Shown: positions 15,726 to 25,267 of the stretch, in pieces | Position numbering within the stretch: the stretch's first letter is position 1 | Layout: the number at the start of each line of letters is the position of its first letter | Origin: an uncultured Lachnospiraceae bacterium | GTDB lineage: Bacteria > Bacillota > Clostridia > Lachnospirales > Lachnospiraceae | Reading direction: 5' to 3' | Assembly: GCA_910588825.1 (NCBI GenBank) | Contig: CAJURF010000024.1 | Coordinates: 1,020 to 44,880 of the forward strand | Length of the DNA: 43,861 nucleotides | Position numbers and translations under genes: made by a program | The notes under the pieces: generated by a model | The model's input: the letters and a program-made list of their open reading frames with translations, nothing else | The model's database searches: none | What the model was told of the DNA's origin: nothing

Positions 15726-17474
15726 ATGAACACTGAAAATATTTACCGAACCTGTACCATGGATCATATTTCAGAAGACCATGTGGGCAAAACCCTGAAA
15801 GCCGCCGGATGGGTGGAGAACATTCGTGACCACGGCGGCGTATCTTTCCTGGACCTGCGGGATATGTACGGTGTGCTGCAGGTAGTCATCCGGGATGCCG
15901 GACTCCTGGCTGGCATCAGCCGTGAAATGTGTCTCTGTGTAGAAGGCCCCATCCAGCACCGGGATGAGGAAACCTATAACCCCAAGATTCCCACCGGAAC
16001 CATTGAGCTGGAAGCCCACACTATCCAGGTCCTGGGGAAAGTGTCCAGACAGCTTCCCTTCGAGGTTATGACCTCCAAAGAAACCCGGGAAGATGTCCGC
16101 CTGAAATACCGTTATCTGGACCTGCGAAATAAAAAAGTGCGGGATAATATGCTGTACCGCTCCCGCATCATTAGTTTCATCCGGGAAAAGATGACCGGCA
16201 TGGGGTTTCTGGAAATCCAGACACCGATTTTATGTGCCTCCTCTCCGGAAGGCGCCAGAGATTATATCGTCCCATCCCGGAAGTTCAAAGGGAAATTCTA
16301 CGCTCTTCCCCAGGCGCCGCAGCAGTATAAGCAGCTTCTCATGGTAAGCGGATTTGATAAATACTTCCAAATCGCTCCTTGCTTCCGTGACGAGGACGCC
16401 CGCGCTGACCGCTCTCCCGGAGAATTTTACCAACTGGATTTTGAGATGAGCTTTGCCACCCAGGAAGACGTTTTCCATGTGGGGGAAGAAGTCCTCACCT
16501 CAACATTCCAGAAATTCGCGCCAGAAGGTTATAAGGTTACCCCAGCCCCCTATCCTGTATACAGCTATAAACAGGCTATGCTGGAATTTGGAACAGACAA
16601 GCCCGATTTGAGAAATCCTCTGCGCATTGTGGATGTGACAGACTTTTTCCAAAAATGCACCTTCAAGCCCTTCCACGGCAAAACCGTCCGGGCCATCAAA
16701 GTACACGCGGATATGTCCAAGGGATTCCACCAGAAGCTTCTGAAATTCGCCACCTCCATCGGAATGGGCGGCCTGGGTTATCTGGAGGTTCTGGAGGATT
16801 TAAGCTACAAGGGCCCCATTGACAAATTTATCCCGGATGAAAATAAAAAAGAAATTGCTGAGATCGCAGGGCTGGAGGCCGGAGACACCATTTTCTTTAT
16901 CGCTGACAAGGAAGAACGTGCCGCTCTATATGCCGGACAGCTCCGCAGTGAGCTGGGAACCCGCCTGGATATCTGTGAGAAAAATGCTTATCGTTTCTGC
17001 TACATCAATGATTTTCCAATGTACGAATACGATAAGGATGAAAAGAAATACATCTTCACCCATAACCCATTCTCCATGCCCCAGGGCGGACTGCAGGCTT
17101 TACAGGAGAAGAAGCCGGAGGAAATTCTGGCCTATCAATACGATATCGTGTGCAACGGGATCGAATTATCCTCTGGGGCTGTGCGGAACCACGACCTGGA
17201 AATCATGGTGAAGGCATTCGATATCGCCGGCTATACCGAAGACGACCTCCGGGAGAAATTCGGCGCACTGTATGAAGCATTCCAGTTCGGCGCACCGCCC
17301 CATGCGGGAATGGCACCGGGAATCGACCGTATTGTCATGCTGCTTCGCAATGAGGAAAATATCCGGGAGGTGATCCCCTTCCCCATGAACGGCAACGCGC
17401 AGGATCTCATGTTTGGTGCCCCCAGTGAGGTATCCGAGATGCAGCTGAGGGAAGTTCATGTGAAAATCAGATAA
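15726..17474 (+). CDS. aspS: Aspartyl-tRNA synthetase
   Basis: The 582-residue class II synthetase charges tRNA-Asp. Order of domains: OB-fold anticodon-binding (1-100, GWVENIRDHGGVSFLDLRD), catalytic core with motif 1 region (GFLEIQTPIL), the bacterial flipping loop (SSPEGARDYIVPSR), motif 2 (CFRDEDARADRSPGEF), the inserted GAD domain (about 280-420), and motif 3 (GMAPGIDRIVMLL). The full bacterial-type length is present. TAGGAGGAACCT precedes ATG. It is monocistronic and closed by the terminator at 17482. Confidence 0.96.
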   Translation: MNTENIYRTCTMDHISEDHVGKTLKAAGWVENIRDHGGVSFLDLRDMYGVLQVVIRDAGLLAGISREMCLCVEGPIQHRDEETYNPKIPTGTIELEAHTIQVLGKVSRQLPFEVMTSKETREDVRLKYRYLDLRNKKVRDNMLYRSRIISFIREKMTGMGFLEIQTPILCASSPEGARDYIVPSRKFKGKFYALPQAPQQYKQLLMVSGFDKYFQIAPCFRDEDARADRSPGEFYQLDFEMSFATQEDVFHVGEEVLTSTFQKFAPEGYKVTPAPYPVYSYKQAMLEFGTDKPDLRNPLRIVDVTDFFQKCTFKPFHGKTVRAIKVHADMSKGFHQKLLKFATSIGMGGLGYLEVLEDLSYKGPIDKFIPDENKKEIAEIAGLEAGDTIFFIADKEERAALYAGQLRSELGTRLDICEKNAYRFCYINDFPMYEYDKDEKKYIFTHNPFSMPQGGLQALQEKKPEEILAYQYDIVCNGIELSSGAVRNHDLEIMVKAFDIAGYTEDDLREKFGALYEAFQFGAPPHAGMAPGIDRIVMLLRNEENIREVIPFPMNGNAQDLMFGAPSEVSEMQLREVHVKIR

Positions 17475-17481
17475 AGCAGCC

Positions 17482-17523
17482 AAAAGACGGACAGGAGGCT
17501 TTTTTACCTCCTGCCCGTCTTTT
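17482..17523. terminator. Bidirectional terminator between aspS and pyc
   Basis: AAAAGACGGACAGGAGG pairs with CCTCCTGCCCGTCTTTT around a T-rich loop, with one bulge. It serves two convergent genes. Confidence 0.85.
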
Positions 17524-20500
17524 CTATTTCAGCTTTGCAATCATTTCTCCTGCTTTCACCTGCTGGCCTTCTGACACATAGATTCTCTCCACCACGCCGG
17601 CTGACAATGCCAGAATATTGGTCTCCATTTTCATTGCCTCAATCACCGCAATAGGTTGATTTTCAGCGATGGTTTCTCCCTCTTTCACCAGAATTTTAAT
17701 AATATTTCCCGGTATATTTGCTCCAATTTCCATTGGGTCATCCGCGTCTGCGTAGAGAACCGCATTGTGGGCATTGACCGTTATACTGGTGTCTTTGATC
17801 TTTATAATGCGCCGGTTTCCATTGACTTCGAAGATGGCCTCCCTGTTCCCCTCGCTGTCAACTGCCTTTACTTCCTGCAGTTTCACCATCATAATGTGGC
17901 CTTCTTCAAATTTCACCTCACAGGTCTCCCCTTCACTCAGTCCGTGGAAGAAAATATCAGAGCCCATGTGGCGGAAATTACCGTCCTTTCGGATGCTTTT
18001 TACAAAATCTTCATATACTTTCGGATAGAGGGCATAGCTGATAACCTCTCTCAATGTCCCCTCCAGTGCCAGACTGTCCTGGAGATATTTCCGGATAGCG
18101 TCGAAGTCCTCAGGCGGCAGAAGCTCACCCGGCCTCTGGGTAATTGCCGGTTTGTCTTTTAGCACCAGTTTCTGGAGCTTTTCCGGAAAACCGCCTTCCG
18201 GCTGGCCCATCATACCTTCAAAATAAGACACCACGGAATCCGGGAAATCAATTCCGGCAGCTTTCTCGTAAATATTTTCCGGTGTCAGTTCATTTTGAAC
18301 CATGAAGATGGCCATATCCCCCACCACTTTCGAAGTGGGCGTTACCTTCACAATATCCCCCAGCATGGCGTTGACTGTTTTATACATATCTTTTACTTCA
18401 TCGAATTTATACCCCAGCCCGAAGCTCTCCACCTGAGGTTTCAGGTTAGAATACTGCCCGCCGGGAATCTCATACTTATAAATCTCCGCAGTGGAAGTCA
18501 CAAGCTCTGACTCAAAGCCTCCATATACAGGCCGTACATCTCTCCAGTATTCCGCAATCTTCTGCAGTTTATCCGGATCAAGTCCTGTATCCCTGTCACT
18601 GTTCTGAAGTGCAGCCACCACAGAATTCAACGCAGGCTGAGAGGTCAGGCCGCTCATAGAGTTAAATGCTGCGTCCACAATATCCACACCTGCCTGTGCC
18701 GCCATAAGAATAGCCGCCACGCCGTTTCCTGAAGTATCATGTGTATGTAAATGGATAGGAATGCCGATTTCCTGCTTCAGAGTCTTGATCAGTTTCGCTG
18801 CTGCCATAGGTTTTAACAGTCCTGACATGTCCTTGATTCCCAGAATGTGGCTGCCCCGTCTCTCCAGTTCTTTCGCCATCCGCACATAATAATCCAGATT
18901 ATACTTCTCTCTGGATTCATCCAGAATGTCTCCTGTATAACAAATACACGCCTCCGCGATTTTCCCCTGGTTCAGAGTCTCATCCAATGCGATTTCCATT
19001 CCCTGAATCCAGTTCAGAGAATCGAAGATACGGAACACATCAATCCCCGAACGGGCGGCCTCTTTCACAAACTCCCGTATCACATTATCAGGATAATTCT
19101 TATAGCCCACTCCGTTTGCACCACGAATCAGCATCTGAAACAGAATATTCGGCATCTTCCTGCGCAGAGTATCAAGCCTCTCCCATGGTGATTCCTTCAG
19201 GAAACGATAGGAAGTATCAAATGTGGCACCGCCCCACATTTCCAGCGAGAATAAATCATTGCCATATACGGAAACTGCCGGAGCGATCTTTTCCATATCC
19301 ACAGTTCTCACCCTGGTAGCCATGAGAGACTGCTGGGCATCCCGCATGGTGGTATCCGTGATAAAAAGCTTCTTCTGATCACGTACCCAGCTGCTGAATT
19401 TCTCCGCTCCCATCTCATCCAGCATCTGCTTCGTTCCCATAAGGCCCTCCACCTCTGACGGAGCAAATTTGGGAAATACAGGCACATTGAACTGGGGCTT
19501 CACTCCTTTTGTCTCATTGACAAATTTATTGCCCAAAAATTCCATAACCTTCTGCTCTGTATCTTCCACTTTTTCAATATCAAGAAGCTCCGGATTATCA
19601 GAAATAAAGCCTGTGTCACAGGTTCCTGACGCAAAGTCCGGATGATTCAGCACATTGAGCATGAAGGCAATATTGGTCTTCACCCCTTTAATATCCGTCT
19701 CCCTCAGTGCCCGAATCGCCTTTAAGCGGGCATCCTCAAAAACACGTCCATATGCAGTTACTTTCAGCAGCAGACTATCGTAGAACGGCGTAATTTCCGC
19801 TCCCTGAGAACCGTTTCCTCCGTCCAGACGGATTCCCAGTCCGCCAGGTATCTGGTAAGTCTCAATTACCCCCGTGTCCGGCATAAAATCATTGATGGGA
19901 TCTTCTGTGGTAATCCGGCACTGGATGGCATACCCTCTCACATTGACTGTATCCTGTGAAGGAATGGCAATCCTGGGGGAATCCAGTGTATATCCCTGAG
20001 CCACCAGAATCTGGGCCTGCACAATATCCACCCCTGTCACAATCTCAGATACCGTGTGCTCCACCTGAATCCTGGGGTTCATCTCGATAAAATAATGATT
20101 CCCCTTCTTATCCACCAAAAATTCCACCGTCCCGGCGCTTCTGTAGTCCACGGCTCTTGCTATTTTCAGGGCGTCATTGCAAATCGCCTGCCTCTGTTCC
20201 TCTGTGAGACAAAGAGCCGGTGTAAATTCGATTACTTTCTGATGCCTTCTCTGAATAGAGCAGTCACGCTCAAACAAATGTACAATATTTCCCTCTTTGT
20301 CTCCTAAAATCTGCACCTCAATATGTTTCGGCTTTTCCAGGTATTTCTCGATAAAAATATCATCAATGCCGAAAGCTTTAGCCGCCTCGCTTCTGGCACT
20401 TCTGAACTGGGGCAGAAGTTCTTCCCTGGAATTTACAATTCTCATTCCACGGCCCCCGCCGCCAGCCGCCGCTTTCAGCATGACAGGATATCCACAATGC

Positions 20501-20964
20501 TCCGCAATCTGAACGGCTTCTTCCTCTGTCTGGATGGCCTTTTCCACCCCTGGGATTGTGGGAACGCCTACCGAATTTGCCACAATCTTAGACTTAATCT
20601 TATCCCCCAGCCTGTCCATCATCTCTGCAGTGGGCCCTATGAATTCAATTCCCGCATCTGCGCAGGCCTTTGCAAACCCCACGTTTTCTGCCAGAAATCC
20701 GTAGCCGGGATGGATGGCATCCACCCCTTTTGCCTTGGCGAGAGCAATAATCTCATCAATTCCAAGATAAGCTCCCACAGGCGTCTTTCCTTTTCCAATC
20801 TGATACGCCTCATCTGCGTGCACACGGAACTGGGCATTCTTATCTTCTTCTGAATAAATGGCCACAGTACGGATTCCCAGCTCATTGCACGCCCGGAAAA
20901 TCCTTATGGCGATTTCGCCTCTGTTTGCCGCCAAGACCCTTTTGAATTTTTTGATTTCTTTCAA
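17524..20964 (-). CDS. pyc: Pyruvate carboxylase (biotin-dependent)
   Basis: The single-chain enzyme of about 1,146 residues makes oxaloacetate from pyruvate, bicarbonate and ATP. Visible are the biotin carboxylase part (LAANRGEIAIRIFRA, ATP-grasp AAAGGGGRGM, IEMNPRIQVEHTV), the carboxyltransferase barrel (FITDTTMRDAQQSL, LHTHDTSGNG) and the C-terminal biotinyl domain with the target lysine in EAMKMETN. Length is canonical. No ATG lies near the N-terminus: the frame starts with TTG at 20970, which almost touches the AGGGGG site. The TTG two codons later (20962-20964), with about seven bases of spacing, is the better start. A long leader hairpin sits between promoter and start (20986-21031). 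Confidence 0.95.
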   Translation of the reverse strand: MKEIKKFKRVLAANRGEIAIRIFRACNELGIRTVAIYSEEDKNAQFRVHADEAYQIGKGKTPVGAYLGIDEIIALAKAKGVDAIHPGYGFLAENVGFAKACADAGIEFIGPTAEMMDRLGDKIKSKIVANSVGVPTIPGVEKAIQTEEEAVQIAEHCGYPVMLKAAAGGGGRGMRIVNSREELLPQFRSARSEAAKAFGIDDIFIEKYLEKPKHIEVQILGDKEGNIVHLFERDCSIQRRHQKVIEFTPALCLTEEQRQAICNDALKIARAVDYRSAGTVEFLVDKKGNHYFIEMNPRIQVEHTVSEIVTGVDIVQAQILVAQGYTLDSPRIAIPSQDTVNVRGYAIQCRITTEDPINDFMPDTGVIETYQIPGGLGIRLDGGNGSQGAEITPFYDSLLLKVTAYGRVFEDARLKAIRALRETDIKGVKTNIAFMLNVLNHPDFASGTCDTGFISDNPELLDIEKVEDTEQKVMEFLGNKFVNETKGVKPQFNVPVFPKFAPSEVEGLMGTKQMLDEMGAEKFSSWVRDQKKLFITDTTMRDAQQSLMATRVRTVDMEKIAPAVSVYGNDLFSLEMWGGATFDTSYRFLKESPWERLDTLRRKMPNILFQMLIRGANGVGYKNYPDNVIREFVKEAARSGIDVFRIFDSLNWIQGMEIALDETLNQGKIAEACICYTGDILDESREKYNLDYYVRMAKELERRGSHILGIKDMSGLLKPMAAAKLIKTLKQEIGIPIHLHTHDTSGNGVAAILMAAQAGVDIVDAAFNSMSGLTSQPALNSVVAALQNSDRDTGLDPDKLQKIAEYWRDVRPVYGGFESELVTSTAEIYKYEIPGGQYSNLKPQVESFGLGYKFDEVKDMYKTVNAMLGDIVKVTPTSKVVGDMAIFMVQNELTPENIYEKAAGIDFPDSVVSYFEGMMGQPEGGFPEKLQKLVLKDKPAITQRPGELLPPEDFDAIRKYLQDSLALEGTLREVISYALYPKVYEDFVKSIRKDGNFRHMGSDIFFHGLSEGETCEVKFEEGHIMMVKLQEVKAVDSEGNREAIFEVNGNRRIIKIKDTSITVNAHNAVLYADADDPMEIGANIPGNIIKILVKEGETIAENQPIAVIEAMKMETNILALSAGVVERIYVSEGQQVKAGEMIAKLK

Positions 20965-20985
20965 TCTCAAACCCCCTTTTCCTTT

Positions 20986-21031
20986 TATTAAAGCTGGTTA
21001 TTTGGAATATTTCCAAAAACCAGCTTCAATA
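20986..21031 (-). promoter_or_regulatory. Long hairpin in the pyc 5' leader
   Basis: AAGCTGGTT (20991-20999) pairs with AACCAGCTT (21018-21026) and, inside it, TTTGGAA with TTCCAAA; the ends TATT/AATA extend the stem. It lies between the predicted pyc promoter and the ribosome binding site. There is no T-run after it on the minus strand, so it is not a standard terminator. Confidence 0.5.
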
Positions 21032-21052
21032 AAAGATTATTCTATAAGAACC

Positions 21053-21081
21053 AGTATATACCAATCAAAAACTCTTTACAA
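21053..21081 (-). promoter_or_regulatory. Predicted sigma-A promoter of pyc
   Basis: On the minus strand TTGTAA (21076-21081), 17 bp, TATACT (21053-21058). The leader would be about 80 nt. Confidence 0.6.
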
Positions 21082-21113
21082 CCTTTTTGGCAAATTTGTG
21101 CTGTTAATCCCTT

Positions 21114-23837
21114 TTATTTCGTTTTTTTCTTTAATACAGAAGTATAGTTAGAATATATTTTACTTTTTCCCATTTTACGGTAAGCCCGTACTTTGTAATA
21201 ATAGGCTGTCCGGGATTTTAACTTCTTGTCCTTAAATACTGTCTTTTTAACCGTGGCCGCTTTCTTATACTTTCCGTTCTTTTTCGACGCCCGGTAAATT
21301 TCATATCCTGCTGCATCCTTTACTTTCTTGAACTTAACAGTTATGGCCTTTTTACCTGCCTGCAGCCGCAGGGATGAGGGAGCCGCCAGTTTTTTCGGTT
21401 TTGCACTGTATACTTTGGAGAGCGGACCTTCATAATTCTTCCCATCTGACACCCGATATGCCGCCATTTTGTAATAGCAGACGATTGTATTTTTCAAGCC
21501 CTTATCCGTATATACAGCTGTGGCAGGTTTTTTTATTATGGCAATTTCTTGATAGCCGCTGTTTTTCTTCAGAGAGCGATATAGCACATATCCGTCCACA
21601 CCCTCAGCAGGCTTCCAGTTTATTTTTATGGCATCATAGGAAGATGCTTTCACCGATATACCAGCCACAGCAGGCACCACAATCTGGTCCGGCTTCGGTA
21701 TCGTGGGACTCGGTGATGGTTCTTCCGGTTTTTCCGGTTCTGTGGGTTTTTCCGGTTCTGTGGGCCTTTCCGGCTCCGTGGGTTTTTCCGGTTCTGTGGG
21801 CTTTTCCGGCTGGTCTGGTTCTTCCGGCTCTATGGGTTTGGGAGGCTCTTCTTCATCTGTAACTATTACTTCTACAAAACTGCTGCCTGGATGATAATCA
21901 GTGCTGCCTGCAGCTTCCACCGTAATCCATGCTGTGCCAGCTGACAAAGCGACTACCTCACCGCGGCTGCTCACCATGGCCACGTCAGTATTCTTGCTTA
22001 TATACCTTACCACACCATGAGCCCCGGTTACTGTAAGGGATGCTTTTCCATTTACTGTAAGCTCCAGCTTCTCCGGCTTTACAATCAGATTCTGATCCCC
22101 TTTTTCAACTGTAACTTCTACCGTTCTGCTAGCTGGAAGGTACATGCCGCCGCCTGACGCTGCCACAGTAATCTGAGCTGTTCCCACAGAACATCCTGTT
22201 ATTTGTCCGCCGCTTCCCACTACAGCAACTTTCTCATTACTGCTTTGATAGGATATCTCACCGTGGGCGCCCGTTACTGTAATGTCTACACTTTGATTTA
22301 CCGTAATCTCCAGTCTATCTGGTGTTACCTCCAGATTCTGTTCCAATTCCGGTGGTTTTTGTTCCCATTGCAGGGTTCCGCCGTAATCCTTTTGGACTTC
22401 CGGGGTCCATGTGTCGTCCCCGGGATAACGCACCACAGCCTCCACATCTTGAAAAGCCCGGCTTTCTTCCAGGCTGCCCTCCGGTACAGAAAACTCCGGC
22501 GCACTGCCCATAAAGTCCACTTTTTTAAGTCCTGTACACCCTGAAAAGGCTCTGTTGCCCACGATTCTGACTTTCTCCGGAATCTGAATCTCATTTAAGC
22601 TCACGCAGCCGGCAAACAGATTGGCTGGGATTTCTTCCAGATTCTTGGAAAGTCTAACCGTTTCCAGACCTGTACAGCCGCTGAAAGGACTCATAGTTCT
22701 GCCGTCTTTCTGCGTGTCCGAGAAAATGGAAACCACACTGTCAGGAATGGTAATGTCTTTCAGGCTGGTGCAATTTTCAAAAAGCACCAGCCCCAGAGAG
22801 GTAATCCCATCCCCCAGGGTGACAGAAGATAACTCCCTGCATCCGGAAAAAACAGCCTCTCCCAATGAGATTACTGTTCCTGGAATCGTTACCTCCTGCA
22901 GGGCGGTCTGTCCGAACCCATAGAGCCCAATTGTCTCAACAAAACCCAAATCCGCTTTCTGCAAAGCCTGGCAGTTAAAAAAAGCATTCTTCCCAATAGA
23001 TTTCACACCGCTGGGAATTATCACCTCTTTCAAAGCCCGGCAATTATGGAACATAAGATCTCTGATGTCAGACAAACCCGCCGAAATTTTCAGCGTCTCA
23101 AGATTCACGCAATTCGAAAAAACTCCCCCTTGATATGGAAAATTGACAATCTCCACAGTTTCTTCTCCCAGACTGGTCAGACTATCCGGAAGAATCACTT
23201 CTCTCACCGCCGTCCAGTAAAATGCCCCTGTGCCAATGCTCTTTACCCGATTTCCCAATGTAAGTTCTTCCAGTTTCTCACAGCGGTAAAAGGAGCCCAC
23301 ACCGATTCTCTCAACGCTTTCCGGAATGTCCACCGCTTTCAGGCTCGCACAGCTGTAAAATGCAAAATCACCGATCTCTGTGACTGCGTCCCCAATAAAT
23401 ACCTGATTAAAAGTACCTCCTCGGAACGCCTCGGCTCCAATTTTGGTCACACCATCTTCCACAACAATTTTTTTAACTGGTTTATTAAGGTCTGTATGCG
23501 TCAGCGGGTACCACGGCGTCTTATCAACCGATTCATAATCATCCATAGGGCCGGAACCAGAAATCCCCAGCGTTCCAGTCTCCGAAATAAATCTCCATGT
23601 TACATTTTCCCCGCAGGTTCCCTCCTGGACGCCTGTGCCCGCCCTTCCCATATACTGGTCATCTCTAAGAGGCTCACCATCCATCAGCAGCACCTCTTTC
23701 TCCGCTGTACAGGCATCCTGATTCGCCGCTTTTGCAGCTTGTACCTCTAACAAGATTCCCGGACACAATCCTGCCAGCATCATTACAGCCATGGCCAAAG
23801 CTGCAAAACGCTTAAACACTCCCGATACATAATTCAT
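21114..23837 (-). CDS. Secreted BspA-like LRR protein with Ig-like and fibronectin-III-like repeats
   Basis: The exported surface protein has about 907 residues. I start it at the ATG preceded by GGGAGGAAAGCT, giving MNYVSGVFKRFAALAM and a signal peptide ending near VQA. Then come about a dozen LRR_5 (BspA, Treponema pallidum-type) repeats, each like FSGCTGLKKVDF or FYSCASLKAVDIPESV. Two tandem BIG/Ig-like units of about 85 residues follow (VTVNGKASLTVTGAHG...), then a Pro/Glu/Lys/Thr repeat (PEKPTE) linker, and two Fn3-like modules (GYVLYRSLKKNSGYQE; GYEIYRASKKNGKYKK). The C-terminus is very Lys-rich and has no LPxTG motif. Such proteins are surface adhesins or scaffold proteins; the ligand is unknown. 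Confidence 0.88.
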   Translation of the reverse strand: MNYVSGVFKRFAALAMAVMMLAGLCPGILLEVQAAKAANQDACTAEKEVLLMDGEPLRDDQYMGRAGTGVQEGTCGENVTWRFISETGTLGISGSGPMDDYESVDKTPWYPLTHTDLNKPVKKIVVEDGVTKIGAEAFRGGTFNQVFIGDAVTEIGDFAFYSCASLKAVDIPESVERIGVGSFYRCEKLEELTLGNRVKSIGTGAFYWTAVREVILPDSLTSLGEETVEIVNFPYQGGVFSNCVNLETLKISAGLSDIRDLMFHNCRALKEVIIPSGVKSIGKNAFFNCQALQKADLGFVETIGLYGFGQTALQEVTIPGTVISLGEAVFSGCRELSSVTLGDGITSLGLVLFENCTSLKDITIPDSVVSIFSDTQKDGRTMSPFSGCTGLETVRLSKNLEEIPANLFAGCVSLNEIQIPEKVRIVGNRAFSGCTGLKKVDFMGSAPEFSVPEGSLEESRAFQDVEAVVRYPGDDTWTPEVQKDYGGTLQWEQKPPELEQNLEVTPDRLEITVNQSVDITVTGAHGEISYQSSNEKVAVVGSGGQITGCSVGTAQITVAASGGGMYLPASRTVEVTVEKGDQNLIVKPEKLELTVNGKASLTVTGAHGVVRYISKNTDVAMVSSRGEVVALSAGTAWITVEAAGSTDYHPGSSFVEVIVTDEEEPPKPIEPEEPDQPEKPTEPEKPTEPERPTEPEKPTEPEKPEEPSPSPTIPKPDQIVVPAVAGISVKASSYDAIKINWKPAEGVDGYVLYRSLKKNSGYQEIAIIKKPATAVYTDKGLKNTIVCYYKMAAYRVSDGKNYEGPLSKVYSAKPKKLAAPSSLRLQAGKKAITVKFKKVKDAAGYEIYRASKKNGKYKKAATVKKTVFKDKKLKSRTAYYYKVRAYRKMGKSKIYSNYTSVLKKKTK
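21718..21836 (-). repeat. Tandem repeat encoding a PEKPTE linker
   Basis: An 18-bp unit (plus strand TTCCGGTTCTGTGGGTTT) recurs about six times with substitutions. It encodes a stiff Pro/Glu/Lys/Thr spacer of the kind that spans the cell wall. Confidence 0.8.
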
Positions 23838-23900
23838 AGCTTTCCTCCCTTTCATTTTCCCTCATTTGTTCTAAATACAGTTAATTTTTCAGATATCTTA

Positions 23901-23929
23901 ATTTTATAATAAATGGAATTTTTTATCAA
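23901..23929 (-). promoter_or_regulatory. Possible promoter of the LRR protein gene
   Basis: On the minus strand TTGATA (23924-23929), 17 bp, TAAAAT (23901-23906), overlapping the end of tadA. Confidence 0.4.
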
Positions 23930-24414
23930 CCGCCAAATGTTCCATTATTCTTTTTCACTTTCCCGCTCCGCAGTTCCCGGAAGAAGTTTTTGAGCAGTTC
24001 CGAACACTGCTCCCCCAGCACGCCCTCCTTGATTTCCGCCTGATGGTTAAATTCCGGTATCTGAAGCAGATTCAAAACAGACCCGGCGCATCCAGCCTTA
24101 GGATTCCTGCAGCCCATCACCACTTTCTGAATCCTGGACTGGACGATGGCCCCCGCGCACATCTGGCAGGGCTCCAGTGTCACATACATGGTACAGCCGT
24201 CCAGACGCCAGTCTCCCAATTTCCGGCTGGCTTTTCGGATTGCATTCAGCTCCGCATGGGCCAACGTATTCTTATCTGTATTGCGCCGATTATAACCACG
24301 GGCAATTATTTTCCCTTCGTATATAATCACACATCCAATGGGCACCTCCCCCAGAGCATACGCCTTTTTCGCCTGCCGTACTGCCTCTGCCATAAACTTT
24401 TCATCTTCCGTCAT
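23926..24414 (-). CDS. tadA: tRNA-specific adenosine deaminase
   Basis: The zinc enzyme of 162 residues converts wobble adenosine-34 of tRNA-Arg(ACG) to inosine. The deaminase motifs are HAELNAI (zinc His and catalytic Glu) and EPCQMCAGA (zinc cysteines). I place the start at the ATG giving MTEDEKFMAEAVRQAK, as in other TadA proteins; the 23 in-frame codons upstream look unlike the family. The C-terminus has a basic tail (SGKVKKNNG). Confidence 0.93.
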   Translation of the reverse strand: MTEDEKFMAEAVRQAKKAYALGEVPIGCVIIYEGKIIARGYNRRNTDKNTLAHAELNAIRKASRKLGDWRLDGCTMYVTLEPCQMCAGAIVQSRIQKVVMGCRNPKAGCAGSVLNLLQIPEFNHQAEIKEGVLGEQCSELLKNFFRELRSGKVKKNNGTFGG

Positions 24415-24533
24415 AGAATCGACCTGCCTTTCCTGAAAACCCGCCTGCGGACCTGTCCCGCCTAAATAATAATAATTATACAAAAATGCACTTGTAAAAT
24501 CAACAAAGCCATTCTACAATGTAAAGCATATCC

Positions 24534-24550
24534 AGGAACTGTATGTAAAT
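24534..24550. repeat. Lone 17-bp match to the end of the miniature element
   Basis: AGGAACTGTATGTAAAT here equals the left end of the element at 5746. No inverse end is seen nearby, so it is either a relic of an excised or deleted copy or coincidence. It lies just upstream of the ribosome binding site of the activase gene. Confidence 0.4.
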
Positions 24551-24571
24551 CAAAAACAGGAGGAATATGCC

Positions 24572-25267
24572 ATGAATATACAAGGCTTTACAAAAACCAC
24601 ACTGCTGGACTATCCCGGTAAAATTGCCGCTGTAATTTTCTTAGGAGGCTGCAATTTCCGCTGTCCTTTCTGCCACAACGCTTCACTGGTTCTCTCTCCT
24701 GACCAGCCATCCCTCTGTTCCCTGGAGGATATTCTGAACACGCTAAAAAAGCGCCGGAACCTTTTGGACGGCGTATGCATCAGCGGCGGGGAACCCACGT
24801 TAGCTCCAAAGCTTCCCGCCCTCTGCCAAGATATAAAGTCTATGGGATACTCTATAAAACTTGACACCAACGGCACCAACCCCGGACTTCTGAAAGAGCT
24901 GGCCGAGAATAAACTGATTGATTACGCCGCTATGGATATCAAAACCTCGCCCCAGAACTATCCCCTTCTCACCGGAGTTTCCCATCCGGACATAGATAAA
25001 ATCCGGCAGTCTGCCCAATGGCTTCTTGCCGGATCTATTCCGTTTGAATTCCGGACCACTGTTGTCCGCGAATTACACTCTGATGAAGATTTTATAGAAA
25101 TCGGGCAGTGGCTGGCTGGAGCTCCCCAATATTTTCTGCAGGCATATCAGGATTCCGCACAGGTGATACACCCTGGCTTTACCCCCTGCAGAAAAGATGA
25201 GATGGAACATTTTCTAGAGCTGCTTCGGCCTTCCATTCCCTCTGTCCAGCTTCGGGGGATAGATTAA
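24572..25267 (+). CDS. nrdG: Anaerobic ribonucleotide reductase activating protein (radical SAM, NrdG type)
   Basis: The 231-residue protein begins with the family's MNIQGFTKTTLLDYPGK, then the radical-SAM cysteines in CNFRCPFCHN, GGEP for S-adenosylmethionine binding and LDTNGT. It is expected to generate the glycyl radical of class III ribonucleotide reductase. This long variant (TIGR02495-like) is typical of Clostridia. AGGAGG precedes ATG. No nrdD lies in the window. The 3' end overlaps the convergent gene by 54 bp. Confidence 0.85.
   Translation: MNIQGFTKTTLLDYPGKIAAVIFLGGCNFRCPFCHNASLVLSPDQPSLCSLEDILNTLKKRRNLLDGVCISGGEPTLAPKLPALCQDIKSMGYSIKLDTNGTNPGLLKELAENKLIDYAAMDIKTSPQNYPLLTGVSHPDIDKIRQSAQWLLAGSIPFEFRTTVVRELHSDEDFIEIGQWLAGAPQYFLQAYQDSAQVIHPGFTPCRKDEMEHFLELLRPSIPSVQLRGID

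Noticed and set aside
21703..21894. Plus-strand GFSGSVGF repeat protein
   Set aside because: It is the reverse strand of the PEKPTE repeat in the LRR gene.
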